64,000 bases of DNA from Amylostereum areolatum (taxonomy: Eukaryota; Basidiomycota; Agaricomycetes; Russulales; Stereaceae): NCBI GenBank assembly GCA_012932865.1, contig SAXG01000020.1:620001-684000 (forward strand). The letters run 5' to 3'. The notes under the pieces were generated by a model. That model was given only the letters and a program-made list of their open reading frames with translations, was not told the origin of the DNA and made no database searches. Positions 1-13,700 of the stretch are shown here, piece by piece. Numbering within the stretch: position 1 is the first letter of the stretch; each line of letters starts with the position of its first letter. The position numbers and the translations under genes were made by a program.

Positions 1-2360
1 CGAAACGGCCGTGGTGGGTCCACATTGGCTTCAAGAAATCGTGAAAATCTGTTCATGCAGTTTCTTCTAGCCCACAGCGGAAAGTCACCTGCCCCCGGCA
101 CAGACACTTCAAAATGCGCGAGATCAACTCTTGGATGTGTTCAGACGCTCATTCAATGAAGCTACACAAGCCCGTGATGCGGCCGCGACAACTCGATTCT
201 TCAAGCTATTCCCCGCGATAGGTTGGGAGGCCGAAGGTCTAGAAGCATATGCATCATTTGTGGTTGACCTTGTCAAAGTGCGCCCTCCCGCGTCTGCCAA
301 AAGTAGGTGTCGTCGCGCGCGATATTGTGTCGGTCTCTGACCGTCTTACTCATCAGCGTCTTCCCCACTATACTACATCACCGCGCTTACCGCACTCTTT
401 GAAAGCATCGCCATGGTCGTTGATCAACACCAGCCAGTGGTAGAGAAATACTACGGGCCAGACAAGATGGCGAGTGTTATCACACGACTTCTACAGGAAT
501 GTGATCGAGTGGCAAAAAGCCTGATCGAAGGATGGGAAGAGGAGCGGTCGATGAAGCGAAAGGTACGTTTACATCCCCACGGATCTACGCTGAAGCTCAT
601 AGACCCAGCTTTCCGATATTTCTAGTGTTACCTTTCCATCTGTTTCGCCACACTCGCCAGTCGTCCCTCGGCGTCCGCCACTACCGCCTTCTCAGGAGGA
701 TACGGTTGACCCGCGTGAGATTGACAAGGTCATCACGGAGGCAGCTGGCATGGCCAGTCGGTGGAATCTATTCAGACGTTTTTTGTTTGACAGACTGAAG
801 GTTTGTGTAACCTTTCCAGTCCTGTTGTACGTTCTTATCCCCATTGGCAGAACGAGACGGAATCGGAAGATGACACGGAAGAACGGTCCGCAACGCCTCG
901 CCCTGGCACGCCTCAGCTTACGACCCCTCTACCTCAAGCCTCAGTCGACGATGAGACGTCAAAATCAGCTCAGCAGCTGCAAGCCCTCGAGACTTCAACC
1001 TGTAACCAGCTTTTTAATAACCTTCTCACCACGTATTACACGCCACTGGAGGTCTGGTATACCCGCAGTGCCATCGACAAGGTGATCCCCTTTATCTTCT
1101 CCCTTTCCTTGAAAAATTGTTGACCCCTTCTCTGCCAGGCCCACCGTTTATCAATCCCTGACGCTCTCTCGTCGCCTGCAACCACCACTACCCCAGATGA
1201 CGCGTTTTACATCCTGAAGGTCGTGATCGGGAGACTGCTTTCGACTGGCGCGCCGCAGGTCGTCGAGCGCACGGCGGCCATTTTGCGCGATGCAGTCGAA
1301 CGGGACTACGCGGGCGTTCTCAAACGGAAAATGGATGATGTATATAGGACCGCCGGTGCAGGACGCGAGCGCGAGACAGGCGTGGCATTTATCGTCAGTG
1401 TCCATTGCTCTTTATGTTCCTGTAGGGTGATGCTGACTGTTTCGTGCAGACACTTTTGAATGATCTGGACCTATCGGCGTCGCACATGGAGCGGTTGATC
1501 AAGGATGTGTTGTCTGCCCCGACGATATCCCAAGGATTCCTTGCGGATGAACAAGCATCGGTCACCGCTAGTGTATCCTCATTCACGACGCTTGTTCCCA
1601 AATTTCGATCCATTCTACGGGCGGGTTATCTTATCTCCTCTCAGCTGTGCTGTGCTCACTTCTTCCATGGGTTTAGGCGGGTGTGGAACAACTCTTCAAT
1701 CAGCTCATGCGACCAAAACTCCGGACACTGATTGTGGACCTGTATAAGGATGTGTCGTATGTGCTCGATGAGGATGCATATTCAGCGTCGGAGTATCAAG
1801 ATGTTGTACGCAAGAGATTTGTTAAGGCATGGGAGATACTCGTGGACGGGTACAAAGTCTGTCTCCTCCTTAATCTTCACGTGCGGCATACTGACAATGG
1901 TATGTATGCGCAGGAGACCTTCAGCGAGAATAACTTCCGTCTACTGTTTGGACTCGTGTTGGATGTGCTCATACGTCCCTGGGAAAAGTTCATTTTCGGG
2001 ATGCGCTACAGTGAAGTGCGTCGCTCTTCCTCGATCGACCGCAACGTGTTCACCGCATATGGTTTCTATAAAGCTGGGCGCGATTCGGTTTGACAGCGAC
2101 TTGCGGGCTATCATCACATACCTATCCTCGCAAGCAGCGTTCGGGGACGTCCGTGACAAATTCATCCGGTTACAGCAGATCGCAACATTACTAAACCTCG
2201 ACCAGGTGCGTTTCACAAGGCCTGTCGTTTGTCCGTTTTCTCACGAGATCGGGTGGTTATGTTGCAGGAGGAGGACGTGGACGAATTTTACAATAGTTCG
2301 GGCATCTCGTGGAAGTTGAATGAGCAGGAGGCACGAACGGTGTCTGGGCTACGGGTGTAG
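1..2360 (+). CDS. COG4: Conserved oligomeric Golgi complex subunit 4 (COG4), 5'-partial
   Basis: COG4 is a lobe-A subunit of the COG tether, which captures retrograde vesicles at the Golgi. The gene enters from the left edge: the first exon seen begins after a TTCTAG acceptor at about 70. It includes the segments FFKLFPAIGWEAEGL and, further on, YYGPDKMASVITRLLQECD, both characteristic of COG4. About nine short introns (for example near 302-357, 562-627, 800-850, 1082-1137) join exons in consistent phases down to the C-terminus, which ends SWKLNEQEARTVSGLRV with TAG at 2358-2360. Roughly the last 580 residues are present and the N-terminal coiled-coil part lies outside the window. No frame break was found. 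The gene converges on the Vps2 gene downstream, with about 165 bp between the stops. Confidence 0.9.
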
Positions 2361-2525
2361 ATCCAATTGCTTCGCGCCTTGTGTACTTTTGGAATCACAA
2401 AATTCGTTTGAAACCCAGACTGGAACTAAATACAAGGTGTGAAGACTAGAAAAACATGTACAGAGAAGTGGTATCCTAGCAAAGCAGGCAGACAGATGGA
2501 AACGAGCTAAAGTAGCAGCGGAAAT

Positions 2526-3523
2526 TCAGCCTCTGCGAAGAGCGTCCAGACGAGCTTGAAGGGCATCTTCATCAGAGAGTGCGGCACCGCCACCACCATT
2601 ACCCCCACCCGAAGCATCTCCAGTCGAATTCGAACCGGAGGATGGGGCACCGATTGACTCGCCGAGCACAACAGCCTTGCGTTCTGTGAGAGGAGACGCA
2701 GATGCGATACCCGTAGGTGCGTCGGTGAGCTGCGGAAGGTATTGATTAGCACAGGACCAAGGGGTAGGAAAAGTTATGATGTGCAAGAATAGGATGGGGG
2801 GACGCACCTGCTGTGAAAGGTGAACTCCGATCTCGTCAAGGACCTCCTTGAGAATCTTATCTCCCTCCTCCTCTTCGTCCTCGAGATCGTCCTCCATGAC
2901 ATCATCTACGGCATCGGACATCATCTCCTCCTTCATGTCCATCGTTGCGCTCTCGCGCTCGAATTCGTTCATGATCTTCTGAATTTGGGGGAGGTTGAGA
3001 CCGCGATTCATGCCTTTCATAGCCTGTTAGGTCGGGGTTAATCAAGCGCCGAAGTGGAAGGGTGGAGAAGACATACACGGGTGGCACCGCGCATGGCGTC
3101 GGCCATCTGCTGGTTACTTCGAAGGGTTTGAATGCGGAGGCCGACGGCCTGGAGTTGCGTACGCATCTGGTAGAACTTCTGCACGTATCGTCGAGTGCGT
3201 ACGAGATCCTTGGCCATGATTTTGCAAGCGTTCTACGCTTGCCACCATGAGTACGACGGAGAACGTAGAAGAAAGGCAAGGTGAGGCTGGGGCGCACCAT
3301 CTGGCCAGCCTTCGCACTCTTCTTGATATCCATGATGAGCTTCTTCTCACTCTGTTCGAGTTTTGCGCGCTCGCGATCGAGCTCGCGCTGAGCCTTCGCA
3401 AGGGCGCGTTGGTGCTGGCGAAGACGTTCCGCGGGGGTGACGGTACGACCAAAGAGGGCTTCCTAAACATGATCTAAAGGGCGGGTAGCAACGGAGAGGA
3501 AAAAGACATACGACGATGTTCAT
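2526..3523 (-). CDS. VPS2: ESCRT-III subunit Vps2/Did4 (CHMP2-like)
   Basis: ESCRT-III proteins polymerise on endosomal membranes for multivesicular body formation. Vps2 helps recruit the AAA ATPase Vps4. The start codon is in a four-codon first exon (MNIV, ATG at 3523). The second exon opens EALFGRTVTPAERLR, the classic Vps2 N-terminus, followed by a basic helical region (AKAQRELDRERAKLE, DIKKSAKAGQM, then NACKIMAKDLVRTRRYVQKF after an intron at about 3252-3299). The acidic second half includes DDVMEDDLEDEEEEGDKIL. The C-terminus, DEDALQARLDALRRG, fits the MIM1 motif that binds the Vps4 MIT domain. Four short introns are evident (about 3470-3511, 3252-3299, 3024-3075, 2730-2808). The protein is about 250 residues, near the family size. 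Confidence 0.92.
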
Positions 3524-3636
3524 GGTGCTCGATCGTGGTCAAGAGGCGGTAAGGGTAAGCGCAGTTGTGTAAGGAACTCAGACCGTAAGCTACTGTAAGT
3601 GCCGTGGCGTTACACCCGCCGGGCCGCTTCTTGGCC

Positions 3637-4647
3637 ATGGACCACTCTACGCACTCTGCGCACTGTGCCCTCGACTCTTGCCACGCTCTCGACTTTCTAC
3701 CGCTCACTTGCTTTTGTGAAAAGCGCTTTTGTAAACTCCATATTCAACCAGACTCTCACAACTGCCCTGTTGACCGATCACAACTCTCCACCGCCTCAGG
3801 CTCAACCACTACCGCCCTCCAACGATGCGCCTTTGTTTCTTGCAAGAAACCATCCCTTGAAGGATTCGTATCCAGCTCTTCTGATGCACCACATCGTGTT
3901 CCCGCCCTCTGCACAAGGTGCTCCCTCGCTTTCTGTGCGATGTGAGTTGGACAACTTCCCCTATGTAGTATGCTCATCTAAACATAACTCACCACACAGA
4001 CACCGCGATCCTCCCTCTCATTCTTGTCCGATCGAAGCCGAGGCCCCCTTCAAACGCAAAAACGAAGAAGCGCACGCCATCCTTGCCAAGCGATTTCCAC
4101 CGAATTCCTCCGCTCCCAAAGCCAAAACAAAACTCCCCACAGATCCCAAGAAACTCGCCCAGTTCCAAAAGATCGAGCTCATGAAGATGCGCCATCGTGC
4201 CGTTCCTGCAGACGTTAGAGACACCGCGTCTTCCGTACCACTGGACGAACGTCTTTTCTTGCGTGTCCGTCCGACATCTTCGGAATCGAACTCAGAGGAG
4301 AAGGTCTTTTGGACTCGCAAGGTCTGTTCGACCTTGTCACCTTGCGCGTCTCTCACCTTTGTTTCTTGCTCGCGTACGTAGTCCATCATCGCCGGGCGTG
4401 CATTGGACATGTTCGCTAGTCATCTTCGTGTATCTGGCTTGGATGCGTCTGTGAGTCCAAACCGTCGCTTATCATCTGATGACATCCATATGGCTTCATA
4501 TACCCCTAGCCTCTTCAACTCGTCAAACCCAATCCTACCATCCCCAACGAACATGTGGTCCTGCGCAACGACCTCTCATTGTTCGAGCAAGTATCGGACG
4601 GTTCCCTCCTCGTCGTTTCTCGTGTACCTCCCCCGCATAGCTCTTGA
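3637..4647 (+). CDS. AN1-type zinc finger protein (ZFAND1/Cuz1-like)
   Basis: Two AN1 zinc fingers lie near the N-terminus. The first has the CALDSC...CFCEKRFC...H...HNC spacing, and the second has CAFVSC...CTRC...C...H...HSC, completed across an intron at about 3943-4000. A basic linker (AKTKLPTDPKKLAQFQKIELMK) follows. After an intron (about 4321-4380) comes the segment SIIAGRALDMFASHLRVSGLDAS, and a last exon ends VVSRVPPPHSS. This is the two-AN1 plus ubiquitin-like-tail layout of ZFAND1/Cuz1, which links Cdc48/p97 and the proteasome to arsenite-stress responses; that role is inferred from the family. The start was set at 3637 (MDHSTHS), just before the first finger; an in-frame ATG at 3604 is an alternative. 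The TGA at 4645-4647 is reached only after splicing out the intron at about 4452-4512. Confidence 0.85.
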
Positions 4648-4879
4648 CGGGACTTCCCCTCACCATCGTACTGTACCCGGTAGATCTTGTAATCTACCCT
4701 ACATTAAGTGGCAAGCAAGAGGGAGAAAAGACAAAATATGAATAGATGAACCTCGAAATCCATATAATACCGACAAACAACAGACATGCAACAGCAGCAG
4801 CAGCAGCGATGATGACAAAAAAGAAAATGACAACGCGCAAACGTCCAGAGATATCCACAGAGATAGACAACTACCACCT

Positions 4880-7800
4880 CATGCGACTAACGCTGCGAGC
4901 CTGCGCAGGTGCGACACATTGAGGTAAGCTGGTACGTACGTCTCCAAGCCCGAGACGTCCCGCGGTAGTGGCAGTTCGTAGGGCCCAACCTCCTCTGCCT
5001 CGGGCAGTAACAGATGATCGTTTCGGTCATTAGCTACCACGCGCGAGGCCACGATCCTCAGAATTTCGGGTGATATTGGGTTCTGTCATGGTATTAGTAT
5101 TCACGCAGGACATGGCGACGGAACGGAGTCATACCTCGTAATCCGCGACGTAATAGTTCGTGCACATTCGTTGGATCTGCATAGGGCTCAACATCCAGCA
5201 CACGTCGTAGATAATCTCGATATCAGCCGCCGTAGCCTAGGTTCTTCAGTGAGACGAGTCGTGGAGCAAAGCTCGGCGGAACATACCTTCTTCAGCTGAA
5301 GAAGCTTCGTCGCCTGCATCAAGTGCTCGAGCTGAAGCGTACCCTCAGGCATGTCGTGTGACTTGCACCATTCCTCAATACGCGTGATGTTGTACTGGAT
5401 CTGCATCGCTACATGTCACCAAAACAATCAGTCCTGCGCTGGGCAAGAATTCGAGACCGCCTACCTCGCTTCCACGACGAGAAGTTACGGCGCATAAGCA
5501 GGTCGTTGAAACTTGTCACGCCGATGAGCTTCAGTAGTTCGGTGACCACCTGCTGCACCACGCTCTCCTCCATGTAGTAGCTCTTCAGGCTCTTCCACAC
5601 CTTGTTCAGGAGGTTCAAGATGTCGTCCATGCTGAACGCCGGCTGGCTGTTTGAGTTGAAGACCCGGTTGAACAGACGTCCTCCACCATCACTGGCAATG
5701 AAACCGGGAAGGGACTGGCTCTCGATCAGTGCAGGAATGACCATCTTCGTGAGCTTCTTCTTGGTCTCCGTCATCCAGGTGTGGTAGATGTTGTACTCCA
5801 AGCTGTCAAGATCGTGCTTTACGACGGACACAAGGCGCTCGTAGTCTTCCCAGTCGAATGGTCGCACAGCATTCTCTTCTCCCGGACCGATACCTTGCAG
5901 CATGTCCGATTCGGCGACGCAGATGAAAGACAGCATCTCGTGGACGTTTGATAGCCAATAGACACCCGGTATGATGGCCTCCTCGCCAACAAATGTCTAC
6001 GACTCCCAGATTAATGAACATAATTTAAAAGGGGAAGTAGATACGTACCATGACATGCGCCTGGATGGTCTGCATGACATTGGCCAAGAAGCGTTCGCTC
6101 TCGGGGATGAGGCCGTACTTCCACATCTCGTTCGTCACAAGGCTTATCAAGTTCGCGGGGAACAAGATCTCCTTCACGGCCGAGGGGTTCGTGAGACTTG
6201 GAAGCGGGATCTTGAGACCCTTGACGAGACCCTCGAGAACATCCTCGTCGAGATGTTTGATGTCTTGCAGGAGGCGAATCTTCTCTTCTGCCGGGTCATC
6301 GTAGATATCTGACAGTCCATTTTGTCCGCGGAAGCGAGACAGGCCACCCTCTTCGCCCGTGTATGCAACAGAAACCGCGCGTGGATTGGCGTTTGCACTC
6401 CGCTTCACGATTGACATCAATTCATCCGCGGAAGTGCGATGGTCTGGAGGCGCAAGCGCATATATGCCAGCCGAGCTGTGCCTCCTCTGATGCCTTGAGC
6501 CCGTACCATTCGCCTCACCGTTGAACATACCACCTGCATGGTGTGCTGCTGTAGGCGAGCTCGGTTCGAGAGCACGCAAAGTGGGCGCAAACGTGGGAGA
6601 GGTGGGGGCATCGCGAGTGCCTTTGGTGAGAGCGTTGAGGGCATAAGAACGGTTGAGTTGCTCGCGAAGGTTGCTGACCTCGCTCTTGAGCGTGAGGATC
6701 ACTGAGCCATCTTCAGTGGTGCGCACAGGCATGTTTTCAATCTGCTTCTGTTGGGCGTCAAGCTCTGCGGACTGGCGAGCTATATCAGCTTCCAAACTCC
6801 GAATCCGCGCGTCTCTCTCCGCGATAACGGCCAGCGCCTCTTCCATCCGTCGCTCGATGTCGTCCTTCTCGCGTAGGAGAAGGTCACGTCGTGAAACATC
6901 CCCTTGGGCGGTAGTCAGTTCCGCCTGAAGCTGTTTTGCACGCAAGTCGACTTCTTCGTGACGAGAAAGCCACGTCTGGAGCTGTGCCTCTACACTCGTC
7001 AACCGTGCTTGCAGCTCCTTCTTCTCCGCTGTCCGTGTTTGAAGCGTTTGAGTGAGCTCGACGACCTTGTTCTCTAGGCGGTAAGAGATTTCCTTGAACT
7101 TGGAGACAGAGCGAGCTTCGGCCTTGAGAGTCTTGAGCTGCTTGCGAGCCAGACGCCTGCGCATGCACGACTGAATGAGAACCACCTGTTTGATTTTCTT
7201 GCCATGGTTCCGACGGAAAAGGCTGTAGTAGCTGTTTACGAACTGGGAGAAAGCGCGAAGACAATAGGACTTACAAGCCACGGAACAGTTGCTGAAGGAG
7301 GACGGTGGCATGCTGATATTTCCTCTCTTGGAACCCATGCCGAGCCTGAGCACCACGGACGCCTGAAAAAAAGCTTCAGTACATGATACAACAGCGGCGA
7401 GCACTGAGCGTACGGCTTTGAAAGAGGATTACGCCGGTCCGAATGTCTATGAACCGCTTCCGCTGGACGTATCGGCGGGCCACCTTTTGGAATCGAATAG
7501 CTGCTGTCTCCCGGCGGATATATGCAACTAGTCGCTTGGCAGCAACCCCTCGCCACCAGGTTTGGATCGTAATGGCAGCAGCGCGCATCCTCCTGTATTT
7601 CTTAATCGCCATGTGTCGACGCATGTTCTTCTGGACGACAGTGACCATAGAGTTGAGTCGGTCCGCGCGGAGAGTCTCCAAAGCGGCCAGCATACCCGCC
7701 CGAAAGAAGATCTTCGTACGGCCGCTCTGGTGCTTGTCGGAGTCGTTGATTGTCTTATCCAGAATGAGGGAGCACAGTTGTCGTAGTTCCAATTTTTGGA

Positions 7801-10522
7801 TCAGCGGACCCCACAGTGTTGCAGACACAAGCATGTAATACCTGCGAAACATAAGAAGGATGGACGACCAGCTGCCGCAGAGCTCACCGTTCCGCGAACT
7901 CCTCGTATGTCCACCGTGTCGGATATCCGGCACAACTGATACGGATTGTTTCCAGAACACCACAAGCTCGGAGCTGACTGAGAACTTGTTGAGGAGTGAA
8001 CTTCCATGCCTCCTTCTGCTCGTTGGGCTTGATACAACGAATATAGTGAACATTAGTAATACCGAGAGTTTCCATAAGGCTGGCAAGAGATGCTTTGAAG
8101 ATTGACGCTTGGGTCGGCTTGCGTACGGCGCCGCCTGGTCGCTTGGATCCCGATCCACTAGAGTTGACCAACGACGAGCGTCCAGGATCGGGAATGAGAG
8201 ATTGTCGGCGGGAACCACCACTGCCCGAGTCTGAAACTGCAGGGGAACCGGGGGAGCTATCTGAGGGTTTGGCGGAAGCGAGAGCAGCGTCCAAGACTTC
8301 GCGAAGGAACGGATTCTTGGTTGTGGCAAGAAGGTTCATGTGCTCATCCGGAACAGTGTCGCGGTTCTTTTCCAAAAAACCGTCAACCTCATACGTGACA
8401 TCCAGGGCGTAGTGCGCTATTGTGAACGCAGAGCTTCCGAACCTAGGTTTCTTGAACACATTCTTGTTGAGAGGCTTGTCCAGCTGGTTATAAAGCTTCT
8501 GCAGGAACGACGCGTCGCTCCCAGACGGAAGACGGGCTTCCTCATCGAGAAGGGCAAGTACACCGAGCTTTCCTTCGATGACATCAATGCAAGGCTGGTT
8601 GTCAGAGAAGTCGATGAACGTCCAGTTAATTTCCTCCTTGACATATTCCTCTTGTTCCAATTTGAAAACGTGGGCATTGAACTACCGAACGTCAAATAAT
8701 GCCAATGCCAAACGGTGTCAGAACTTACTTCTTGTTGCAACTTCTCATTCGCGTAGTTGATACTGAACTGTTCGAACGAGTTCTGCCCGAAGCGTATATT
8801 AGAAAATTGCGACAACACTTGATAGCATAACACAAAACACACCTTCTGGAAATGCTCAAACCCGTAAATATCCAGTACACCGATGAACATTTCCGCGCGT
8901 CGTTCCGCCTCTCCATTCTCCCCAGCCAAGCTCTCGTTGACAATTGCGACTAGCCACTCGAAAAGGCAAACATAGACAAACTTGGCCACACTGTCCCGAA
9001 CAACCGTAGCTTGCGCAGCATTGAGCGCAGTCACGATCTTCTCCGAGCGGGTTGTAATTTGCTTTTTTACCGTCCATTTCTTGAATTCGGCTTTGTCAAC
9101 GCCCAAGAAACGAGTCGCCAGCATGAGTTCATTGTCGTTGTCGTCGACCGTCGATTCATTTCGCATAGGTGTAATCTTGACGTTCCCGAGGTGAAGCAGA
9201 GCAGACAGTAGACGGAATACAGCCCATTGCTTCTCAACGCTGATACCAATCGTCGAGAGTGCGTGTTGAGTAGTCCTGAACTCCTCCGCATCGTCGACTC
9301 CAGGTATAGGTGTCGAATGAGGTCCACCCTGCTTTAGGTAGTGGAATTTCGTGATATCGGTGTCAAGGCCAAGATCCTTTCGCTCTTTGAGGGGGGCACC
9401 GGCACAAAGTTGGTAGAAGATGTGATAGTTCCGCTCTGTGGTCGGTTGAAAGACGATACGAGAGCGTTCTAAGAGGTATGTTCGGATGCGAGCACCGACG
9501 ATCTCTTGTTTGCCGTCGAAGAGAATCTTCGTACAGATTTAGTAGATACTCAATCCGCGCGATTCATATTGAACCCACTTGAATGTATTTTCCGAAACGA
9601 GAAGAGTTGTCGTTCCGGGTCGTCTTGGCGTTACCAAAGGCCTCCAGTACAGGATTTGTCGCTAGAATCTGACGTTCGACCTCACTAGACTCGTCTAGAG
9701 ATGCTTTGGTCCTGGATTTGGCTGGGGATTCGGGAGGGTTGACCGATGCAAGGTAACGCATGATGAATTTGGCCTGAAACGTGCATCAGCACGCACATCG
9801 TTATCAATAGTCGACACGCACAGATTCGGTCTTTCCTGCACCGCTGGAATCTCGACGTGAGGATCCGAACAGATAGGTGATGCGTAGATACGTACCTCTC
9901 TCCAGAAACAATGATAGTTTGACCCATTCCCTCTTTTCTCATGGCAGTATACGCGTCTTCCGCAATGGCAAATAGATGTGGCTCCAGTTCTCCTCTTCGA
10001 CGACCACTATAAGCTTGGATGATCTCAGGACCATAGAGGGTGACGCGTTGGAAGGGGTTCATGGCAATAAGCACGATACCACTGTAGGTATAGATGCTGT
10101 GTTGGGCGTAGCGGTTTCGGATGGTATGCATAACTAAGGAGGGGTTTGGAAAGGGAGGAACGGAAGAATAAGATGCAGGACACACCGGAGGGTTCGTTGA
10201 GATGTGAAAGCGTGGCCAAATCGTCAGCCGTCTCTAGCAGCGGCGGATTTCGTAACGGAGGAAGATTGTCCTTGCCATCCTTGATTTCTTTCGCAGTCGT
10301 GTCGATGGTGATTTCCTAATGAAGTGGGGGGACGGGAAGCGCGTCAAGGGATGGGCACCGGTCACGACAACGAGGACGCACCTTTCCTCGCTCGTCAATG
10401 AAGGCGAGCTTGATCTTGTCGTCGGCGGATTTGACGACATTGGTGACCTCCCCAGATATCCAACCTTGATCTTTGTCGGTGAACCATACTCTGGTCCCCT
10501 TGCCGTAGATGTTTTCCGCCAT
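4880..10522 (-). CDS. MYO5: Class V myosin heavy chain (Myo2/Myo5-like)
   Basis: This is an actin-based motor that carries secretory vesicles and organelles to growing tips. ATG at 10522 begins [14 protein letters not shown], an SH3-like N-terminal subdomain. The motor follows, with P-loop GESGAGKT split by an intron (about 9844-9894) and switch [16 protein letters not shown]. Switch II is [10 protein letters not shown] near 8860. The converter ends near [14 protein letters not shown] lever arm of about six IQ motifs (including [14 protein letters not shown] and [14 protein letters not shown]) spans roughly 7140-7700. A coiled coil covers about 6650-7130, and a low-complexity linker with a dilute (DIL) cargo domain runs from about 6350 to the end ([19 protein letters not shown]). 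Around 1,600 residues and more than a dozen short introns fit fungal myosin V. No frameshift was seen. It is divergent from the membrane-protein gene to its right. Confidence 0.95.
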
Positions 10523-10770
10523 GAGTGTCGTGAGGGAGGCTCAGGCTGGCGCGCTTTCAGTCTCAAGGGAGGTTCCTTTCTCGGCAGTGTTGATCTCCAG
10601 GTTCCCACGGTTAGTAAACATCTGTGGCGCCTAGCAACTCGTCTAATGCGAAAACTTTCTCCATTCTCCGCCACTGGCCAGCGCCACGGGGCGCGTCGGT
10701 AACTTGATTCTCCGTACTTATCGTTGTATGTACATCTATATGTCTTCTACATGCTACACGTATCCCAGAC
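10523..10770. promoter_or_regulatory. Intergenic promoter region shared by myosin V (-) and the first ArAE_2-like gene (+)
   Basis: About 250 bp separates the two divergent start codons (10522 minus, 10771 plus). It must contain both promoters and 5' UTRs unless either gene starts further out. No clear TATA box or repeat was recognised. Confidence 0.4.
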
Positions 10771-13700
10771 ATGCTAAACCATCCACGCTTCACTCATCAA
10801 TGCCTCAGATGGTCTTGCCAGCATCTATCATCTATCTGTACCCGACGCGTCCTCGCGCGCATCTTATCGACTCTGCTATGTTCGGTCATTATCGTGATAC
10901 GCCCCTTCTCACGCCTTGGCGGCTCTTCAGCCTTTTTGGTTTTAACTCTTAAGGTGATCCCATGTTGGTTATGGTACTGGCAGGATCGGTCTCACACACA
11001 TTTTCTCAAAGGAGCTTGTCTTCGCAGTACAGGAAACTCTTCCCCAGCAAGTCGAGGCCACCGTGCTCAACACAATGGGGGCATTGATAGGAATCGCCTA
11101 CCTCAACTTTGGCACGATTTATATCTATGCAATTTCCAGACAATTCGGCTGCTGCTCGAGCCATCCCCATCGTGTTTCTCATTGCAATAGCTTTTAGTGG
11201 TGCGTGTGGCTGGTGTGCAAATGACGTCACGTTAAACGGCATATCTAACATAGTTTACAGCCGGCCTAGCGAAGAGTGCACTCCCGCGCCTTCAAATGTC
11301 TGCCCAAATTTGCTGTTTCCTTTCTATCTTCATCCTTACAACACACCCCGGCGCATCGGAGGTGCGCAGGGTCCCTATCCGTGCCCTGTCCGACGGACTG
11401 ATGAACATTACACAGGGTGAACTGGCTACCTCTGGCAACTATCTATGGGTAACACTGTCGGCGGCATGCATCTGTTTATTAAGTAGCTTTCTGTTGCTGC
11501 CTTGGTTCATTGCACCATTTGCAGAGGACGTCGCCACCGCCTTCCTACAACTACACCAGGCCCTATCCGCAAGGCTCGACGAAACTCTCATGCAGGGACA
11601 TGTCTCGCAAGCCATCTCATCAACGAAGAGTCGACGATCTTCTCAGGCGATCAATACAGCTTAACGCATCCTACTCCCGCGAGTCATTTGAGCTACGTGT
11701 GGGCCGACTTAGTGGTAAGCCATCCTAACTTAGGTGTTTGTCTGCTGGCTGACGCGCTGACGTCCGGCAGTCAAATCGCTGAAACCATTCATCGGTATCG
11801 TTGAATATTTGCGTCGCGAGATAGCCTGGGGAAGGTCCACTGCGAGACATTTTCATGACAAGGACTCGATTGCGGCCTTCGAACCGACAATTCTAGCGCT
11901 TGGTCACTCTACGTTGACCGCCATGCAAGCAGTGGCGACCGCCGTGCACTCATCCTATAACAACCATGTCGGTGAACTTGTTACTCGATCTCTGCGAGAA
12001 GAGCGTTCTAGTATCATCCTTGTACGGGAGCGACTTCTAATGGCTCGCGACGGAGCGAGAGACCACCTTCGAGGCATGTTTGGCAGTACTGATGAATCCT
12101 CAAACGATTCCCTGGAAGACCTGACCAGAAAAGTGAATGAACTCAAATTGTCACAAGAACGTTGGGATTATTGTCTGTTCACTATTTCACTTTTGCAGGT
12201 TTGCCTCTCGTTACTTCCTACTCATCCGGTAGTAATATGTATATCCATCCACAGATGGCCCAAGAAATGCTTCAAGCGCTCATCGTCGCAGATAAGACTC
12301 TAGCTTTGTATGAGCAATCTCATGTTCGCCTCTGGTACCCTCGCCTCACTATGGCCTGGCTCGGTATGGCGCCTCCTACAGTTGTGATGGACGACCGCGC
12401 TGCTCCACCGGACGACCCTGTTCCCATTGACAGTGGCAGACGCTTGAGCTCGACGGAAGCACAGCAAGGTCTCGCAGAACATCTTCAATTTTTCAACAGT
12501 AGAGACGCCGCTGTTGCAAGAGCGAAGATCCGTGCGTCAAATACGTATCCTGACGGATGGGGACCGTGGTCATTTTCTCTTTATCGATTGTGGTCTACCG
12601 TCCCTGTTCTTCGTGCCAGACTGGCTCTGTCTCCCATCCTGAGGTCTTTTACTCACTCAAAGCACCTGCATCACGCGTTAAAGAATGCCATAGGCGTAGC
12701 TCTCCTAAGTCTTCCAGCGTTTTTCCCCGAAGGTAGCGCAGGTGAGAAAGGCCTCATCATTGCCTCTTTTATCTAACGATTAATAGGGCAGAAGTTTTTC
12801 ACCGAAGTACATGGCCAGTGGATGGTCATCAGCTACGTTTGGGTCTTACAAACGAACACCGGAGCCACGTGGAGGATAGGTTATCTTCGCATTGTGAGTG
12901 TGCACCTTACCACTTCAAACCATTGGTCCAACACATGAGCGTAGTCCGGGACAATCATTGGAGCGATTTACGCGTACATCGTAAGAAAATATCAGAAGTG
13001 AAGGGGAAAATGTCCTCATACAACCACAGACATATCTTATTTGCCACAGCAACCCATATGGTTTGGTCGCGATGGTCACTGTAAGTAGCTCACCTCTTAT
13101 TCTGTAGCAAAGATTCACCATCTATCTAGCTTGCGGACGTACCCATCAGCTATATAATCACCTGTACTTCGATATCTTCCCTTGGTGTTGTGGCGTATGT
13201 TCCAATCTCACCCCTTTTCATACCGTCTCGCTAACCCTTCATATCAAGTAATGTCACCTTGCCCCCAATCGTTTTCGCACCATATGTGATCAACAATTCT
13301 ACTAGCTCGGTGACATGTACGTGCCTGTCCGCCGTGTCTCTTCCCATAGCATTGAAGGACTGTGTAGTACTGGCGCTGTGGCGAGGAGCGATGATATCCA
13401 CTGGTATCGTCTCGGCGTTGATCATGAACACAGCGTTGTTCCCGCGTCATTGCAGGGTGCGGCCTTTGCTGGCCGTCGGCGTGAATGTGGCTAACCTGTC
13501 GATCAATCGCAGATTCTATTCCTTCGGAGCACCAGCCAGACACTTGGTATGCTCAGCCAGTTATATTTAATGCTGGGAAGGTGAGCCGTGCTTTCGCCCT
13601 AGTCCAAGCAATGTACAATGGCGCGTTGCAGAGATTTATTCCAGAAGACCCAGCCTTTCGTCCCAAAAGACACTCGCCAGATTATGAAGATGGAGCTCAA

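Noticed and set aside
4790..4810. cag-repeat tract 3' of the myosin gene
   Set aside because: Only about six units; ordinary microsatellite with no sign of function.
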